The notes under the pieces: generated by a model | Seen by the model: the letters and a program-made list of their open reading frames with translations, nothing else | Databases searched by the model: none | What the model was told of the DNA's origin: nothing | DNA from: Sulfurimonas sp. HSL3-7 | Lineage (GTDB): Bacteria > Campylobacterota > Campylobacteria > Campylobacterales > Sulfurimonadaceae | Direction of reading: 5' to 3' | DNA length: 64,000 nucleotides | NCBI RefSeq assembly: GCF_039645985.1 | Contig: NZ_CP147919.1 | Location: forward strand, 62,001 to 126,000 | In this document: positions 42,766 to 52,006 of the stretch, piece by piece | How the letters are laid out: each line of letters begins with the position of its first letter | Position numbering within the stretch: the stretch's first letter is position 1 | Program-made: the position numbers and the translations under genes

Positions 42766-43932
42766 ATGTTATTTTCAGCACCACTCAAAAGTAATTCAAA
42801 ACGTGTCATGTTATTAGGTTCAGGTGAGCTTGGAAAAGAGGTCGCTATAGAAGCGCAGCGTCTTGGACTTGAGGTGATCGCAGTCGATCGTTATGAAGGC
42901 GCTCCCGCCCACTCTGTCGCGCACCGTGCCCATGTGGTGAACATGCAGGATGAAGAGGCGATCCTGGAGATCATTCGCCATGAGAAACCCGACTACATCC
43001 TGCCGGAGATCGAAGCGATCAGCATTGATGCTTTATTTAAAGCAGAGGCCGAAGGGTTCAACGTCATCCCTAATGCCAATGCCGTCTCAAAAACGATGAA
43101 CCGCAAAAACATCCGTACTTTCGCTGCTGAAGAGCTGGGCCTTAAAACAGGGCCGTACCGTTTTGTGACGACTCTGGAGGGGATGCGTCAGGCGGGTGAA
43201 GAGCTGGGCTATCCCTGTGTGGTCAAACCGGTGATGAGCTCATCGGGACACGGGCAGTCTGTCATGCGATCGGCGGATGATCTTGAAAACTCATGGGAGA
43301 TGGCAAAAGAGGCGCGCGGCGATGCCAGTGAACTGATCGTCGAGGCCTTTGTCAATTTTGACTATGAGATCACGATGCTGACGGCACGCAACGGCAAAGA
43401 GACGGTCTTCTGCGAACCGATCGGCCATGAACAGCGCGACGGCGACTATGTCTTCTCCTGGCAGCCGATGCGTATGAGCGAGGTGGCAAAACGCAAAGCT
43501 CAGGAGATCGCAAAAAATATTACCGACGGTCTTGGCGGACAGGGGCTTTTCGGTGTTGAACTCTTTGTAGAAGGCGATGAGGTCTACTTTTCGGAAGTAA
43601 GCCCGCGTCCGCACGATACCGGGATGGTCACCCTCATCACACAGTCACAGAGCGAATTTGCCCTTCATCTTCGGGCGGTACTCGGTCTGCCGCTCGGCTT
43701 TACCTTCTACGGGGAAGGGGCATCGGCTGCATTCAAATCGGAGAACCATTCGTATGCACCTGTCATAGAAGTGGATGACGCCCTCTTTACTAACAACTCG
43801 TTTGTTCGTGTTTTCGGCAAACCGGAAGCGCATAAAGGGCGTCGTCTGGCGGTGGCTTTAGTCCTGGACAAAGTCGAAGATGCATTGGATCAGTCGCGTA
43901 AACTGATTACTAAAATCAGTGATATAAAGTAG
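42766..43932 (+). CDS. purT: Formate-dependent phosphoribosylglycinamide formyltransferase
   Basis: A 388-residue ATP-grasp enzyme with the N-terminal [37 protein letters not shown] and EIEAIS segments, the ATP-grasp loop [13 protein letters not shown] (near 155-167) and the metal-binding region [14 protein letters not shown] (near 281). It formylates GAR using formate and ATP in purine synthesis, independent of tetrahydrofolate. The length matches E. coli PurT (392). The downstream dehydrogenase starts 4 bp after its stop. Confidence 0.96.
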   Translation: MLFSAPLKSNSKRVMLLGSGELGKEVAIEAQRLGLEVIAVDRYEGAPAHSVAHRAHVVNMQDEEAILEIIRHEKPDYILPEIEAISIDALFKAEAEGFNVIPNANAVSKTMNRKNIRTFAAEELGLKTGPYRFVTTLEGMRQAGEELGYPCVVKPVMSSSGHGQSVMRSADDLENSWEMAKEARGDASELIVEAFVNFDYEITMLTARNGKETVFCEPIGHEQRDGDYVFSWQPMRMSEVAKRKAQEIAKNITDGLGGQGLFGVELFVEGDEVYFSEVSPRPHDTGMVTLITQSQSEFALHLRAVLGLPLGFTFYGEGASAAFKSENHSYAPVIEVDDALFTNNSFVRVFGKPEAHKGRRLAVALVLDKVEDALDQSRKLITKISDIK

Positions 43933-43936
43933 TCGG

Positions 43937-44860
43937 ATGAAGATAGTCATTTTAGATGCAGCTACTTTCGGTGAGACAGACCTTAGCGGATTTGATGATC
44001 TTGGTGAGGTCGTAATCTACCAAACGACCACAGCGGATGAGACGCTTGAACGTGCCAAAGATGCGGATGTCATAGTGACTAACAAAGTTGTTATCGACGC
44101 TGCGATCATGGAAGCATCGACTCATCTGAAGTTGATTTGTATCGCTGCTACCGGGATGAACAATGTCGATCTTGAGTATGCTGAAAAAAACGAGATTGCA
44201 GTTAAAAATGTAGCGGGCTACTCGACCGACTCGGTGGTTCAGCACACCTTCTCGATGCTTTTCTACCTGATGGGGCATTCGCGCTATTACGATGAGTATG
44301 TCAAGTCGGGCGAGTGGCAGAAAAGCCCGGTCTTTACCCATGTTGCAAAACCTTTTGCTGAAGTAAAAGGTAAAAAATGGGGGATTATCGGACTCGGCGA
44401 GATCGGGCGCGGTGTCGCGGATATCGCGAAGGCGTTCGGCGCCGAGGTCTACTACTACTCCACCTCTGGCAAGAATACAAACAGCGCCTATGAGCAGATC
44501 AGTTTTACCAAACTGCTTGAGACCTGCGACATTGTGACTATCCATGCCCCGTTGAACGCGCAGACAAAAGACTTGATCGGCCACTCGGAACTCTTGATGC
44601 TCAAAGACGGGGCGATCCTGCTCAACCTCGGTCGCGGCGGCATTGTGAGTGAAAGGGCGTTGAGTGCGATCATCGACGTCAAAGAGATCTATGTCGGGCT
44701 GGATGTGCTTGAAAAAGAGCCGATGACGATACCGCATCCGTTGATGGACATCGAGCATAAGGAGCGTCTCTACATCACCCCGCATATTGCCTGGACCTCC
44801 GCGGAAGCACGTAAAAAGCTCATCGCTTCCGTCATCGAGAACATCCGCTCGGTTTTTTAA
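43937..44860 (+). CDS. D-2-hydroxyacid dehydrogenase (hydroxypyruvate reductase/glycerate dehydrogenase-like)
   Basis: A 307-residue NAD(P)-dependent D-2-hydroxyacid dehydrogenase. It has the NAD-binding WGIIGLGEIGRGVADIAKAFG (residues about 149-169), the catalytic Arg in LNLGRGGIVSE (near 236), the Glu in LDVLEKEPM (near 260) and the His in TPHIAWTS (near 283). It reduces a 2-keto acid such as hydroxypyruvate or glyoxylate; the exact substrate is not readable from sequence. The stop overlaps the start of the next gene by one base (TAATG). Confidence 0.9.
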   Translation: MKIVILDAATFGETDLSGFDDLGEVVIYQTTTADETLERAKDADVIVTNKVVIDAAIMEASTHLKLICIAATGMNNVDLEYAEKNEIAVKNVAGYSTDSVVQHTFSMLFYLMGHSRYYDEYVKSGEWQKSPVFTHVAKPFAEVKGKKWGIIGLGEIGRGVADIAKAFGAEVYYYSTSGKNTNSAYEQISFTKLLETCDIVTIHAPLNAQTKDLIGHSELLMLKDGAILLNLGRGGIVSERALSAIIDVKEIYVGLDVLEKEPMTIPHPLMDIEHKERLYITPHIAWTSAEARKKLIASVIENIRSVF

Positions 44861-45276
44861 TGCCCGAGATCTACGGCCCGTTAGGGCTTTTTCTTGCCTC
44901 TTTCTTCGCGGCAACAATCCTCCCTTTCAGTTCCGAAGTCACTTTTGCCCTCGCTTTGAACGACGGTATGGCCGTGAGTGCGGCCATGCTTGCCGCCTCC
45001 TCGGGAAATGTATTGGCCATCGTACTCAATTACGGTCTTGGCAGATGGCTGCGCGAGGCGACAAGTGCCCGTCTGCAGCGTTCAAAAAGCGGCGCGAAAG
45101 CGCTTGCATTCGGGGAACGTTACGGTGCGTGGGCACTGCTGTTGACTCCCTTCCCCATTATCGGTGACCCTGTTACGCTGGCAGCGGGTCTGCTGCGTAT
45201 CCATTGGCTACTTTTTCTGCTGATCGCCGGGTCGCTTCGCATTCTGCGTTATTGGATGATAGTACAGGCATTTTAA
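44860..45276 (+). CDS. YqaA-type small DedA/VTT-superfamily membrane protein
   Basis: A 138-residue inner-membrane protein with four hydrophobic segments (PLGLFLASFFAATILPFSSEV, AAMLAASSGNVLAIVLNYGLGRW, WALLLTPFPIIGDPVTLAAGLL, WLLFLLIAGSLRILRYWMIVQAF). The re-entrant-like motif LPFSSE with a later acidic residue in GDP matches YqaA/SNARE-associated proteins, thought to be related to lipid scramblases. It overlaps the dehydrogenase gene by 1 bp and is the last gene of the purT group. Function in the cell is unproven. Confidence 0.8.
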   Translation: MPEIYGPLGLFLASFFAATILPFSSEVTFALALNDGMAVSAAMLAASSGNVLAIVLNYGLGRWLREATSARLQRSKSGAKALAFGERYGAWALLLTPFPIIGDPVTLAAGLLRIHWLLFLLIAGSLRILRYWMIVQAF

Positions 45277-45374
45277 AGATAGCAAGCAGTATTTTCCTCG
45301 GCCCGATACAGAGACAAAAAGCTGCGGGAAGGCGGCGGCAAGAATGAGATCTTGGCCCTGGTTTTGCTTTCGGG

Positions 45375-45983
45375 TTAAGATTTGTTCTCAAAGGGGGGAA
45401 GCGTTTGCAGACGTTCGAAATCCGCCTGTGTATCAATGTCGAATGCCCCTTCGGGAAAGGGGATACGCTTTAGATCCGCACTGTGGCGTTTCAAAAGCAG
45501 CTTGGCGCCGCGGTCCGCAGGCAGATTTTCCAGCGCTTCGAAATAAGCAGCGGCGAAGAGTGCGGGAACCCCGACAGAATCGGCATATGCACTGGCGACA
45601 AGATTCTTTCCCTCTTTAAATGTACCGATAATGGTGTTGAGCAAGGCGGTCGTAACGGCTGGCTGATCAATCAGCAGGAAAAGAGCGGCATCATAGGTAT
45701 GCGGATCAGTTTTAAGGGCCTGTATCCCGGATCGGATGGAACTTCCCATCCCTGCGTGCCAAAAGGGGTTAGCAACAATCGTGACATCAAGCCCATCAAG
45801 CTCTGTCCTGACCGCATCTTCCTGTGCACCGGTAACGACGAAAACATGACTGCACTGCGATGCAAGGGCTGTTTCGGCCGTTTTTCTGACAAAACTCACG
45901 CCATTAATTCTGAGTAACTGTTTGGAACGCCCCATACGGCTTGAGCTGCCGGCTGCAAGGATGATGGCTGCAATCTTCTTCAT
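45375..45983 (-). CDS. mocA: Molybdenum cofactor cytidylyltransferase-type protein
   Basis: A 202-residue MobA-like nucleotidyltransferase with AAIILAAGSSSRMGRSKQLL (4-23), the MGSSIRSGI segment and LFLLIDQPAVT with the metal-binding Asp, followed by DRGAKLLL and DIDTQADF. MocA converts molybdopterin to the cytosine dinucleotide form used by xanthine-dehydrogenase-family enzymes, which fits a place at the end of a molybdenum hydroxylase operon. Its start overlaps the XdhC gene end by 4 bp. It is convergent with the YqaA-like gene. Confidence 0.9.
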   Translation of the reverse strand: MKKIAAIILAAGSSSRMGRSKQLLRINGVSFVRKTAETALASQCSHVFVVTGAQEDAVRTELDGLDVTIVANPFWHAGMGSSIRSGIQALKTDPHTYDAALFLLIDQPAVTTALLNTIIGTFKEGKNLVASAYADSVGVPALFAAAYFEALENLPADRGAKLLLKRHSADLKRIPFPEGAFDIDTQADFERLQTLPPFENKS

Positions 45984-47083
45984 AGTGCATGCTCATGTAT
46001 CGGTCTGTCTTGCTTCCTAAGGGATTTGCCACTGCGACCGTTCAATACGGCTTGGACCTCGCAGATGAAAGAGAGGGCGATCTCTTCGGGACTTTCCGCG
46101 CCGACATCGAATCCGGCCGGTCCGTAGAGACGGCTGAGCGCATTTGTTGAGGGCGTGTACCCATTGTTATGAACTTCTTCCAAAAGCTTGTCCAGACGGC
46201 GTTTGGGACCTATAACACCTATGTAACGGGCTGCGGACGGGAGTAAAAACTGCAACAGTTCGCAATCGTGATTAAAGTTGTGCGTCATCAGAAGAACCGC
46301 TGTCGTCTCATCGGGTACTACTTCTTTGGCGGCCTGTTCGGGGATCCATTCTTCGATACTGCTTGCTTCATGAAAGTGGTCTGTCAGACTACAGCCCGCT
46401 CCGATGATCTCGACAGACCAGCCGAGTTCCGACGCAATGCGGACGACGGGAACCGCATCAGTACCTGCGCCGAAGATGACGAGGCGTATGGGCGGTGTGA
46501 TGCACTCCAGAAGAATCTCTGTTGAATTCATGCAAAGCATGCGGCTTTTTCCATCAGCCAGTATGCGGTCGCTCTCTGCGTGCAGAGATGCAGGCGGTGC
46601 CCACCTTTTTGTCATCTCGGCCGATCCTCCGGCGCATCGCATCCACCGCGCGCCCAAAAAAGAGACATCGTTTTGTGCCGTTCGGACAACAGTCGCTAAC
46701 ACGCCGCGGCAGCGTTGCTCTATGCAGGCGGCAATGAACTGCAGAGGACCAGGATTACTGCTGCCGACACGTTCCAGCAGTACATCAACGGTACCGGCAC
46801 TGCCCGCTCCGAGGCTCCAGATCAAGTCAGTCTCAGAGCACTTTTCGTAATGAAGTCGTTGTGGTATGCCGGATACGCGGACGTTGTGCGCTTCTTCAAG
46901 GAGCGCAGACTCCAAGCACCCGCCGATAAGACCTACTATAGTGTTGTCGGGCAAAATCAGGGCCCTTGCTCCCGGACGGCGGTAGGTGGAACCCGAGGTC
47001 TGAACGACAGAGGCAAGCACCCCGTATTCTCCTGAACGTACAAGTTGATCAAAGGCGACAAGTATGTTACGTATCTCTTTCAT
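45980..47083 (-). CDS. XdhC/CoxI-family molybdenum cofactor insertion protein
   Basis: A 367-residue XdhC-family protein. The N-terminal XdhC_CoxI domain has VVQTSGSTYRRPGARALI and IGGCLESAL (residues about 25-60). The C-terminal Rossmann domain has LVIFGAGTDAVPVVRIA (about 198) and AVLLMTHNFNHDCELLQFLL and YIGVIGPKRR. PaoD/XdhC proteins bind and protect the (sulfurated) Mo cofactor and insert it into the hydroxylase before Tat export. The ribosome-binding site is weak and only 6 bp separate it from the 76-residue gene upstream, suggesting translational coupling. Confidence 0.9.
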   Translation of the reverse strand: MKEIRNILVAFDQLVRSGEYGVLASVVQTSGSTYRRPGARALILPDNTIVGLIGGCLESALLEEAHNVRVSGIPQRLHYEKCSETDLIWSLGAGSAGTVDVLLERVGSSNPGPLQFIAACIEQRCRGVLATVVRTAQNDVSFLGARWMRCAGGSAEMTKRWAPPASLHAESDRILADGKSRMLCMNSTEILLECITPPIRLVIFGAGTDAVPVVRIASELGWSVEIIGAGCSLTDHFHEASSIEEWIPEQAAKEVVPDETTAVLLMTHNFNHDCELLQFLLPSAARYIGVIGPKRRLDKLLEEVHNNGYTPSTNALSRLYGPAGFDVGAESPEEIALSFICEVQAVLNGRSGKSLRKQDRPIHEHAL

Positions 47084-47089
47084 CGTTTC

Positions 47090-47320
47090 TCATTTCGCCT
47101 GTTTGGGGGCCGTGGCAGACCCTGCTCGTCTGCATAATGACGGGTCAACCAGCCCGTTATCGGGACCGGCGTCTTCGGTTGATTTTATGCACCTGTAGAC
47201 CGAGTCGGCGTCACCGATCAGATGCCACCGGCTTCGGCCGCCCTCCAACGGCCCGTAGGGGCCTTTTGCACTCAAAAACCGGCACAGTCCTGTATCGCTA
47301 TTATCCATGATCAAAGACAT
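47090..47320 (-). CDS. Unrecognised 76-residue protein inside the molybdenum hydroxylase operon
   Basis: A small frame that overlaps the FAD-subunit stop by 10 bp and ends 6 bp before xdhC, exactly filling an otherwise empty 227-bp operon slot. The predicted protein is soluble, with two Cys, several Trp/Tyr/Arg residues and the segment GDADSVYRCIKSTEDAGPDN. I cannot name a family. Position, overlap and length favour a real gene; there is only a weak GGG before the ATG at 47320, and a second ATG at 47308 is possible. It may be a hydroxylase-specific maturation or accessory protein (inference). Confidence 0.55.
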   Translation of the reverse strand: MSLIMDNSDTGLCRFLSAKGPYGPLEGGRSRWHLIGDADSVYRCIKSTEDAGPDNGLVDPSLCRRAGSATAPKQAK

Positions 47321-48321
47321 CCCAAAACGGCGCGTTTGACAATGGCTTTAAAGATAGGGATTTTGTACGCATTTTTTGACAAGGCCATGGCGCCTTGCAT
47401 AGAGGCTTCACCCGCTGCGACAGCTGTCTCTTCATTGATCAGCCGTCCGGTCAGTGCATGCGAAGCGGCTTCGGCTTTCAGGGGTATGGGGGCGGCAGCG
47501 CCCAATACTACCGTGGCATTTTTACAGCTGGTTCCGGAGAGCTCTAGAACGACGGCTACATCCGCTAATGGCCAGTCATGAGACTCCCTGGCACCCTGAT
47601 AGATGTAGCAGCTTCGTGTATTGGCGGTGACGGGCGGAATGATCACTGCGGTGATCAGCTCGTCGGCTTTAAGAATAGATTCCCTGCTGACATCATCCTC
47701 CGGTAACACGAAAAATTTATCCATCGGTACCTCTTTTTTACGGCCTTTGGCGCCGGTGATTTCGATCCGTGCATCAAAGGCCATTAATGCAGTCGCCACC
47801 GATGAAGCGTGCACGCTGACGCAGAGCCCGTTTTCCATAATCGCGTGGTATTCATTTTCGCCGTGCCTGGCAAAGCAGCTGTTTCCGCCTTTTCTCAGGC
47901 ATTGGTGATCAATGGATCGAAAATACCAGCAACGGGTTCTTTGGGCCAGGTTACCGCCCAGGCTTGCCATATTTCTTATCTGGGGCGTAGCTGCATGAGC
48001 AACAGCTTGCTTAAAGGCGAGATAATTCTCTTTGACAACAGGTTCTGACGCTATTTGCGACAGTGTGGCATTGGCGCCTATTCTCAGTCCTGTTTTTCTG
48101 TCATAGGAGATACGGTCAAGTCCCGAAATAGTTCTGATGTTGACAATCTTCTGAGGTGTTAGCAACCCCTCTTTCATCAAGTCAAGCAGATCGGTCCCCC
48201 CGCATTTGAAAATAGCAGTATTTTCGGAAGACCCGGGTTGGAGGGCTTCCGATGCAGTAGTGTTAACCTGTTTCAACGCGTCTTCGACGGTTTTGGCATC
48301 GTACCAGCTAAATTTGTTCAT
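47311..48321 (-). CDS. Molybdenum hydroxylase FAD subunit with 4Fe-4S insertion (PaoB/YagS-like)
   Basis: A 336-residue FAD-binding subunit. It has FKCGGTDLLDLMKEG (about 38), ATPQIRNMASLGGNLAQR (about 109-126) and a Cys-rich insertion directly after it (CWYFRSIDHQC ... NSCFARHGENEYHAI) that matches the 4Fe-4S site of E. coli PaoB/YagS and 4-hydroxybenzoyl-CoA reductase. It carries electrons in the PaoABC-type heterotrimer. No signal peptide: it would be exported by the Tat pathway together with the 2Fe-2S subunit. It lies 24 bp downstream of the Mo subunit gene. Confidence 0.9.
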   Translation of the reverse strand: MNKFSWYDAKTVEDALKQVNTTASEALQPGSSENTAIFKCGGTDLLDLMKEGLLTPQKIVNIRTISGLDRISYDRKTGLRIGANATLSQIASEPVVKENYLAFKQAVAHAATPQIRNMASLGGNLAQRTRCWYFRSIDHQCLRKGGNSCFARHGENEYHAIMENGLCVSVHASSVATALMAFDARIEITGAKGRKKEVPMDKFFVLPEDDVSRESILKADELITAVIIPPVTANTRSCYIYQGARESHDWPLADVAVVLELSGTSCKNATVVLGAAAPIPLKAEAASHALTGRLINEETAVAAGEASMQGAMALSKNAYKIPIFKAIVKRAVLGCL

Positions 48322-48345
48322 GTTGATCGACTCCCTGTCCTGTGC

Positions 48346-50691
48346 TTATATTTTGTTCAAGGCTTTCAGCACTTTGTCCGGTGTTATAGGTAACTCGTAG
48401 ATGCGTACGCCGATGGCATTATAGACCGCATTGGCAATGGCCGGTGCCGTTGCGATGATCGGAGGCTCCCCGATCCCCACGGCATCGGTAGAGGTGGCTG
48501 CATCGTAGCTTTCGATGAGGATGATTTCTATTTCGGGAATCTCCATTGAAAAGGGGAGTTGATACTGGTGCAGGTTGGTGTTCATCTGGTGGCCTGTTGC
48601 GGCGTCCATGACCCGGTTCTCGTAGAGTGCGTAGGAGACCCCCTGAATCACGGCGCCTTCAATCTGGCTTTCGATCTGGGCAATGTTGATCGGCCTTCCG
48701 CAGCTGTTTGCCGTGACGATCCTCTCAACGTTGACGATCCCCGTTTCGGTGTCCACGCTCACTTCGGCAAACTGAACGGAACCGAGATCTTCGCTGACGG
48801 GTTTTCCCTCGTAATTCTCTGAACGGGTTGCTGTCGCACCAATCTGGGTGTTTTTCATCATTCTGAGCGCTTCTTGAAAAGCGATTTTCTTCGAAGGTTC
48901 TTTTTTGGAGAAGATACGGCCCTCCGCCGCTGCGAGCTCAGAGGCCTCCGTACCCAGGGTGTTGGCGACCTGCTCGAAGAGTTGGCGTTTCACTTTATAG
49001 GCCGCGTTCCTCGCCGCCGGGGTGATGGAACCGGTGACCTTGCTCCCCTCGGAAGTCGGGCCGTCTGGGAAGAGGGTGTCGCCGATGCGCACGGTGATCT
49101 CTTCAGGCTGCAGCCCCAGCTCTTCAGCCACGACCTGGGCGAGGACCGTCTTGGTGCCGGTACCGATGTCCTGGACGCCCGAGCGGACTTCGATCCCGCC
49201 ATCTTTGAAAAGCAGCACTTCGACGGTCGAATCCAAGTTGAGCATTTTCGGCCATGTCGCCTGGGCCATACCGAGCCCTTTTTTTACTGTCCCGGAACTG
49301 GCACCGGCCACTTTTCTTCTTGACCAGCCGAACTTCTCGGCGCCGCGAAGGCGTTCGAGGCGTCTGATCTCGCTCCTGTCGCACCGGTCTCGTAGCACGA
49401 GAGGGTCGAGTCCCAGTCTTTCGGCCAGTTCGTCCATCAGCTGCTCTACGGGAAAAGCCCCCTGTACATTGCCGGGGGCCCTGAAGGGCTTGGCGGGGCC
49501 GGCATTGGTCAAAACTGTGTAGTGTTCGGAGTAGAAATTGGCGCAGGGGTAGAGGCTTCTGGCGACGTTTCCCACCCCGGCGCTGCGACCGACCCCGGCG
49601 GTACCGCGCGAATGGAGTTCGACGGCGGTCAGGGTTCCGTCTTTTCTTGCCCCGATCTTCAAGCGCTGAATGGAGTTCGAGCGGTTGCCGGCAGAGAGGA
49701 ACTCCTCTTTGCGGTCGAGCATCAGAGAGACCGGCCGACCCGATTTTTTGGAAAGATACCCGGCCATCACGGCAGTACGTCCCAGCTGCTGTTTTGAGCC
49801 GAACCCGCCGCCCATGAATTCGCAGATGACCCGCACCCTGTTAGCGGGGAGGCCGAACGTTCGTGCGAAGCCGTCGCGGACGTTTTTTGTGCTCTGGGTC
49901 GAGGCGTAGACCGTGACGCCGTCGTCTCGGTAGTCGACGACGACGCCGTGGGTCTCGAGACAGCAGTGGTGCTGTACCTGCGTTTTGTAGGTCCGCTCGA
50001 CGACGAGATCCGCATCGGCAAATCCTCTTTTTACGTCGCCTTTTTGTTTGCCGTACCAGGGACCGTAGCGGTTGCCGTTGATTTTCACCCCTCTGTCACT
50101 AAATTTCTCTTCGACGTTGATATGAAAGGCGACGGGGGCGCTCTTTTTCTGTGCTTCCTCAAGATCGACGACAAAGGGAAGCTTCTGATACTCTACCCTG
50201 ATCAGTTTCACGGCTTCCTCGGCGATCTGCAGGCTCTGTGCTGCCACGCCTGCGATCGGCTGGCCGGCGAATGTGATCTCCGGGAACTCTCCCTGCCCCC
50301 TATCGTCCTTGGAATCGGTCATGCCGAAGAGATGGACGGCAGCGACGCCGGGATGGCGTGCCGCGGCAGTCGTGTCGACGGATATAACCTTTGCATGCGG
50401 ATGGTGAGAGCAGAGCATCTTGCCAAAAAGCATCCCCGGCAGACGGATATCGGAGGTGTATTTGGCACTACCGGTCACCTTGGCATGGGCATCGAGCCGT
50501 TTCACGCTTTTTCCGACGACACTGAGCTCGTCGTTGATCGGCCATGCCGGCGGCTCTTCCTGAGGTGCCTCCCGCTCTACCTGCGTCAGGCTGTGACCGG
50601 GTATGCCGTGAGGCATCGTGATGCGCTTCATCCCGATTCCGACTGCTCTCTTGAGTTTTTCCAGGGCCCTTTCGACACGTTGCATATCCAT
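48346..50691 (-). CDS. Molybdenum hydroxylase large subunit, molybdopterin-binding (PaoC/YagR-like)
   Basis: A 781-residue catalytic subunit. It has the domain start VVGKSVKRLDAHAKVTGSAKYTSD (about 60-83), FMGGGFGSKQQLGR (about 295), the AKPFRAPGNVQGAFP substrate loop (about 405-420) and, near the C-terminus, GIGEPPIIATAPAIANAV with the catalytic Glu. Related enzymes oxidise aldehydes or N-heterocycles in the periplasm. About 55 extra N-terminal residues precede the usual domain. I prefer ATG at 50691 (GGAAG 5 nt upstream) over GTG at 50697, which would overlap the upstream stop. Confidence 0.9.
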   Translation of the reverse strand: MDMQRVERALEKLKRAVGIGMKRITMPHGIPGHSLTQVEREAPQEEPPAWPINDELSVVGKSVKRLDAHAKVTGSAKYTSDIRLPGMLFGKMLCSHHPHAKVISVDTTAAARHPGVAAVHLFGMTDSKDDRGQGEFPEITFAGQPIAGVAAQSLQIAEEAVKLIRVEYQKLPFVVDLEEAQKKSAPVAFHINVEEKFSDRGVKINGNRYGPWYGKQKGDVKRGFADADLVVERTYKTQVQHHCCLETHGVVVDYRDDGVTVYASTQSTKNVRDGFARTFGLPANRVRVICEFMGGGFGSKQQLGRTAVMAGYLSKKSGRPVSLMLDRKEEFLSAGNRSNSIQRLKIGARKDGTLTAVELHSRGTAGVGRSAGVGNVARSLYPCANFYSEHYTVLTNAGPAKPFRAPGNVQGAFPVEQLMDELAERLGLDPLVLRDRCDRSEIRRLERLRGAEKFGWSRRKVAGASSGTVKKGLGMAQATWPKMLNLDSTVEVLLFKDGGIEVRSGVQDIGTGTKTVLAQVVAEELGLQPEEITVRIGDTLFPDGPTSEGSKVTGSITPAARNAAYKVKRQLFEQVANTLGTEASELAAAEGRIFSKKEPSKKIAFQEALRMMKNTQIGATATRSENYEGKPVSEDLGSVQFAEVSVDTETGIVNVERIVTANSCGRPINIAQIESQIEGAVIQGVSYALYENRVMDAATGHQMNTNLHQYQLPFSMEIPEIEIILIESYDAATSTDAVGIGEPPIIATAPAIANAVYNAIGVRIYELPITPDKVLKALNKI

Positions 50692-50693
50692 TT

Positions 50694-51368
50694 TCACTTC
50701 CTTTTCTGCTTGTCGGCCACTTCCAGAACAGCCTTGAAGATATGGGGGTGGGTACCGCAGCGGCAGAGGTTTCCGCTGATGGCTCTTTTAACCTCTTCGA
50801 AGGTAGGATGCGGATTCGTCTGTAACAGATGCGCACAGCTCATCAGCATCCCGGGCGTGCAGAAGCCGCACTGGGACGCATCATGGTCGATAAAGGCCTG
50901 CTGCAGGGGATGCAATTCACCGTTACTGGCAAGGCTTTCGATGGTGCTTACATCTCTGCCAACGGCGTCAAGGGCCGATATCATGCAGGAATTTACCGGC
51001 ACTCCGTCAAGCAGTACGGTGCAGGACGAACAGGACCCGCGGTTGCAGGCGACTTTGGTCCCGGTAAGGTGGAGGTGGTCTCTGAGGGTATCTGCGAGGG
51101 TTTCACGAGGTTCAACGGAGACCTCTTTGAGAACGCCGTTTATTGTTAGTTGTATGGGGACTGCTTCGGGTCCGATGGCATTATCTTTTTCACTTGCCGA
51201 AGAGGCTTCGGAGCCAAATGCATTGACGCCTGCCATCACGGTACCCGCGGTCATTAAGCCGGCACCCTTGAGGCTTTTTAAAAAACTGCGCCGGCTAATT
51301 TTTCTTTGCTCCTTATATTCGAATTCTTTAGGTGGTCGTTTTTGCGGGTTCGGATTGTCTTTTTTCAT
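50694..51368 (-). CDS. Molybdenum hydroxylase 2Fe-2S subunit with Tat signal (PaoA/YagT-like)
   Basis: A 224-residue small subunit whose N-terminus carries a twin-arginine signal (ISRRSFLKSLKGAG at about 24-37, then a hydrophobic stretch to about 52). It is followed by both [2Fe-2S] motifs: CNRGSCSSC ... C (about 107-130) and CGFCTPG/CRCG (about 165-205). The Tat signal shows that the complex works in the periplasm, carrying its partners along, as in PaoABC. It is the first gene of the operon and has a very strong AGGAGGT ribosome-binding site 9 nt before the ATG. Confidence 0.92.
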   Translation of the reverse strand: MKKDNPNPQKRPPKEFEYKEQRKISRRSFLKSLKGAGLMTAGTVMAGVNAFGSEASSASEKDNAIGPEAVPIQLTINGVLKEVSVEPRETLADTLRDHLHLTGTKVACNRGSCSSCTVLLDGVPVNSCMISALDAVGRDVSTIESLASNGELHPLQQAFIDHDASQCGFCTPGMLMSCAHLLQTNPHPTFEEVKRAISGNLCRCGTHPHIFKAVLEVADKQKRK

Positions 51369-51623
51369 TTTTGAATACCTCCTCTCTAAGCAATCACTAG
51401 AATAACCTATCCGTTCGCTTTTGTTCGGTCTTTGGGATCACTTTTTGGATGGTTGTGAAAGACTGAGAGTGTAGAGACTCATTCCTTCATAATTATTAAG
51501 TTTACTCCAAAGTGAAGGTACTGTCAAGCGAAATGGCATTGACGTTATAGAAAAAAAGGACCATGCGAAGAGGAAAAAGTACCGTAAAATAGGGAAGTGA
51601 TAAAGTTGAGTGAAAACATTGTA

Positions 51624-51980
51624 TCAGTTTCCGAAAAGTCGGGAGAAGAACCCTTTTCCCTGCGCCTTTTTGATCATCCTGATGTAGCGGTCGACTGAGG
51701 CTGAGCCAAGTTCATAATCCTTGACCATCTTGTCTTTGGCGCCGATACTTACACAAAACGGCACGCTCTGGATCTGGTACTTTTGCGCCAGCTTCGGATT
51801 CTGCGTCACATCGACCTTGGCGATGACGGCCTCTTCATTGAAATAGTTGTCCAGGTGGGGCAGATTGGCAAGTACCTCCTGGCAAGGCCCGCACATCGGC
51901 GAGTAAAAATCGATAAAGATTGCTTTATCGCTGTTTTCGACCAGCGCGCTGTAGCTCTCATCATGCAATTCGATAACCAT
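51624..51980 (-). CDS. Thioredoxin-fold protein with CGPC active site
   Basis: A 118-residue thioredoxin. The active site is FIDFYSPMCGPCQEVL, with Cys31 and Cys34, followed by VDVTQNPKLAQKYQIQSVPF with the cis-Pro. No signal peptide, so it is a cytosolic disulfide reductase or a specialised thioredoxin. Met replaces the Trp usually found before CGPC, and there is a 15-residue basic C-terminal tail (MIKKAQGKGFFSRLFGN), so it is not the standard TrxA. It is followed at 26 bp upstream by the AEC transporter on the same strand. Confidence 0.88.
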   Translation of the reverse strand: MVIELHDESYSALVENSDKAIFIDFYSPMCGPCQEVLANLPHLDNYFNEEAVIAKVDVTQNPKLAQKYQIQSVPFCVSIGAKDKMVKDYELGSASVDRYIRMIKKAQGKGFFSRLFGN

Positions 51981-52006
51981 ACTGCTCCTTTTTTCTTTCC
52001 TGTTTC

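Noticed and set aside
49948-51405. 485-codon plus-strand open frame
   Set aside because: Antisense to the PaoC- and PaoA-like genes, which have all family motifs; no ribosome-binding site or homology on the plus strand.
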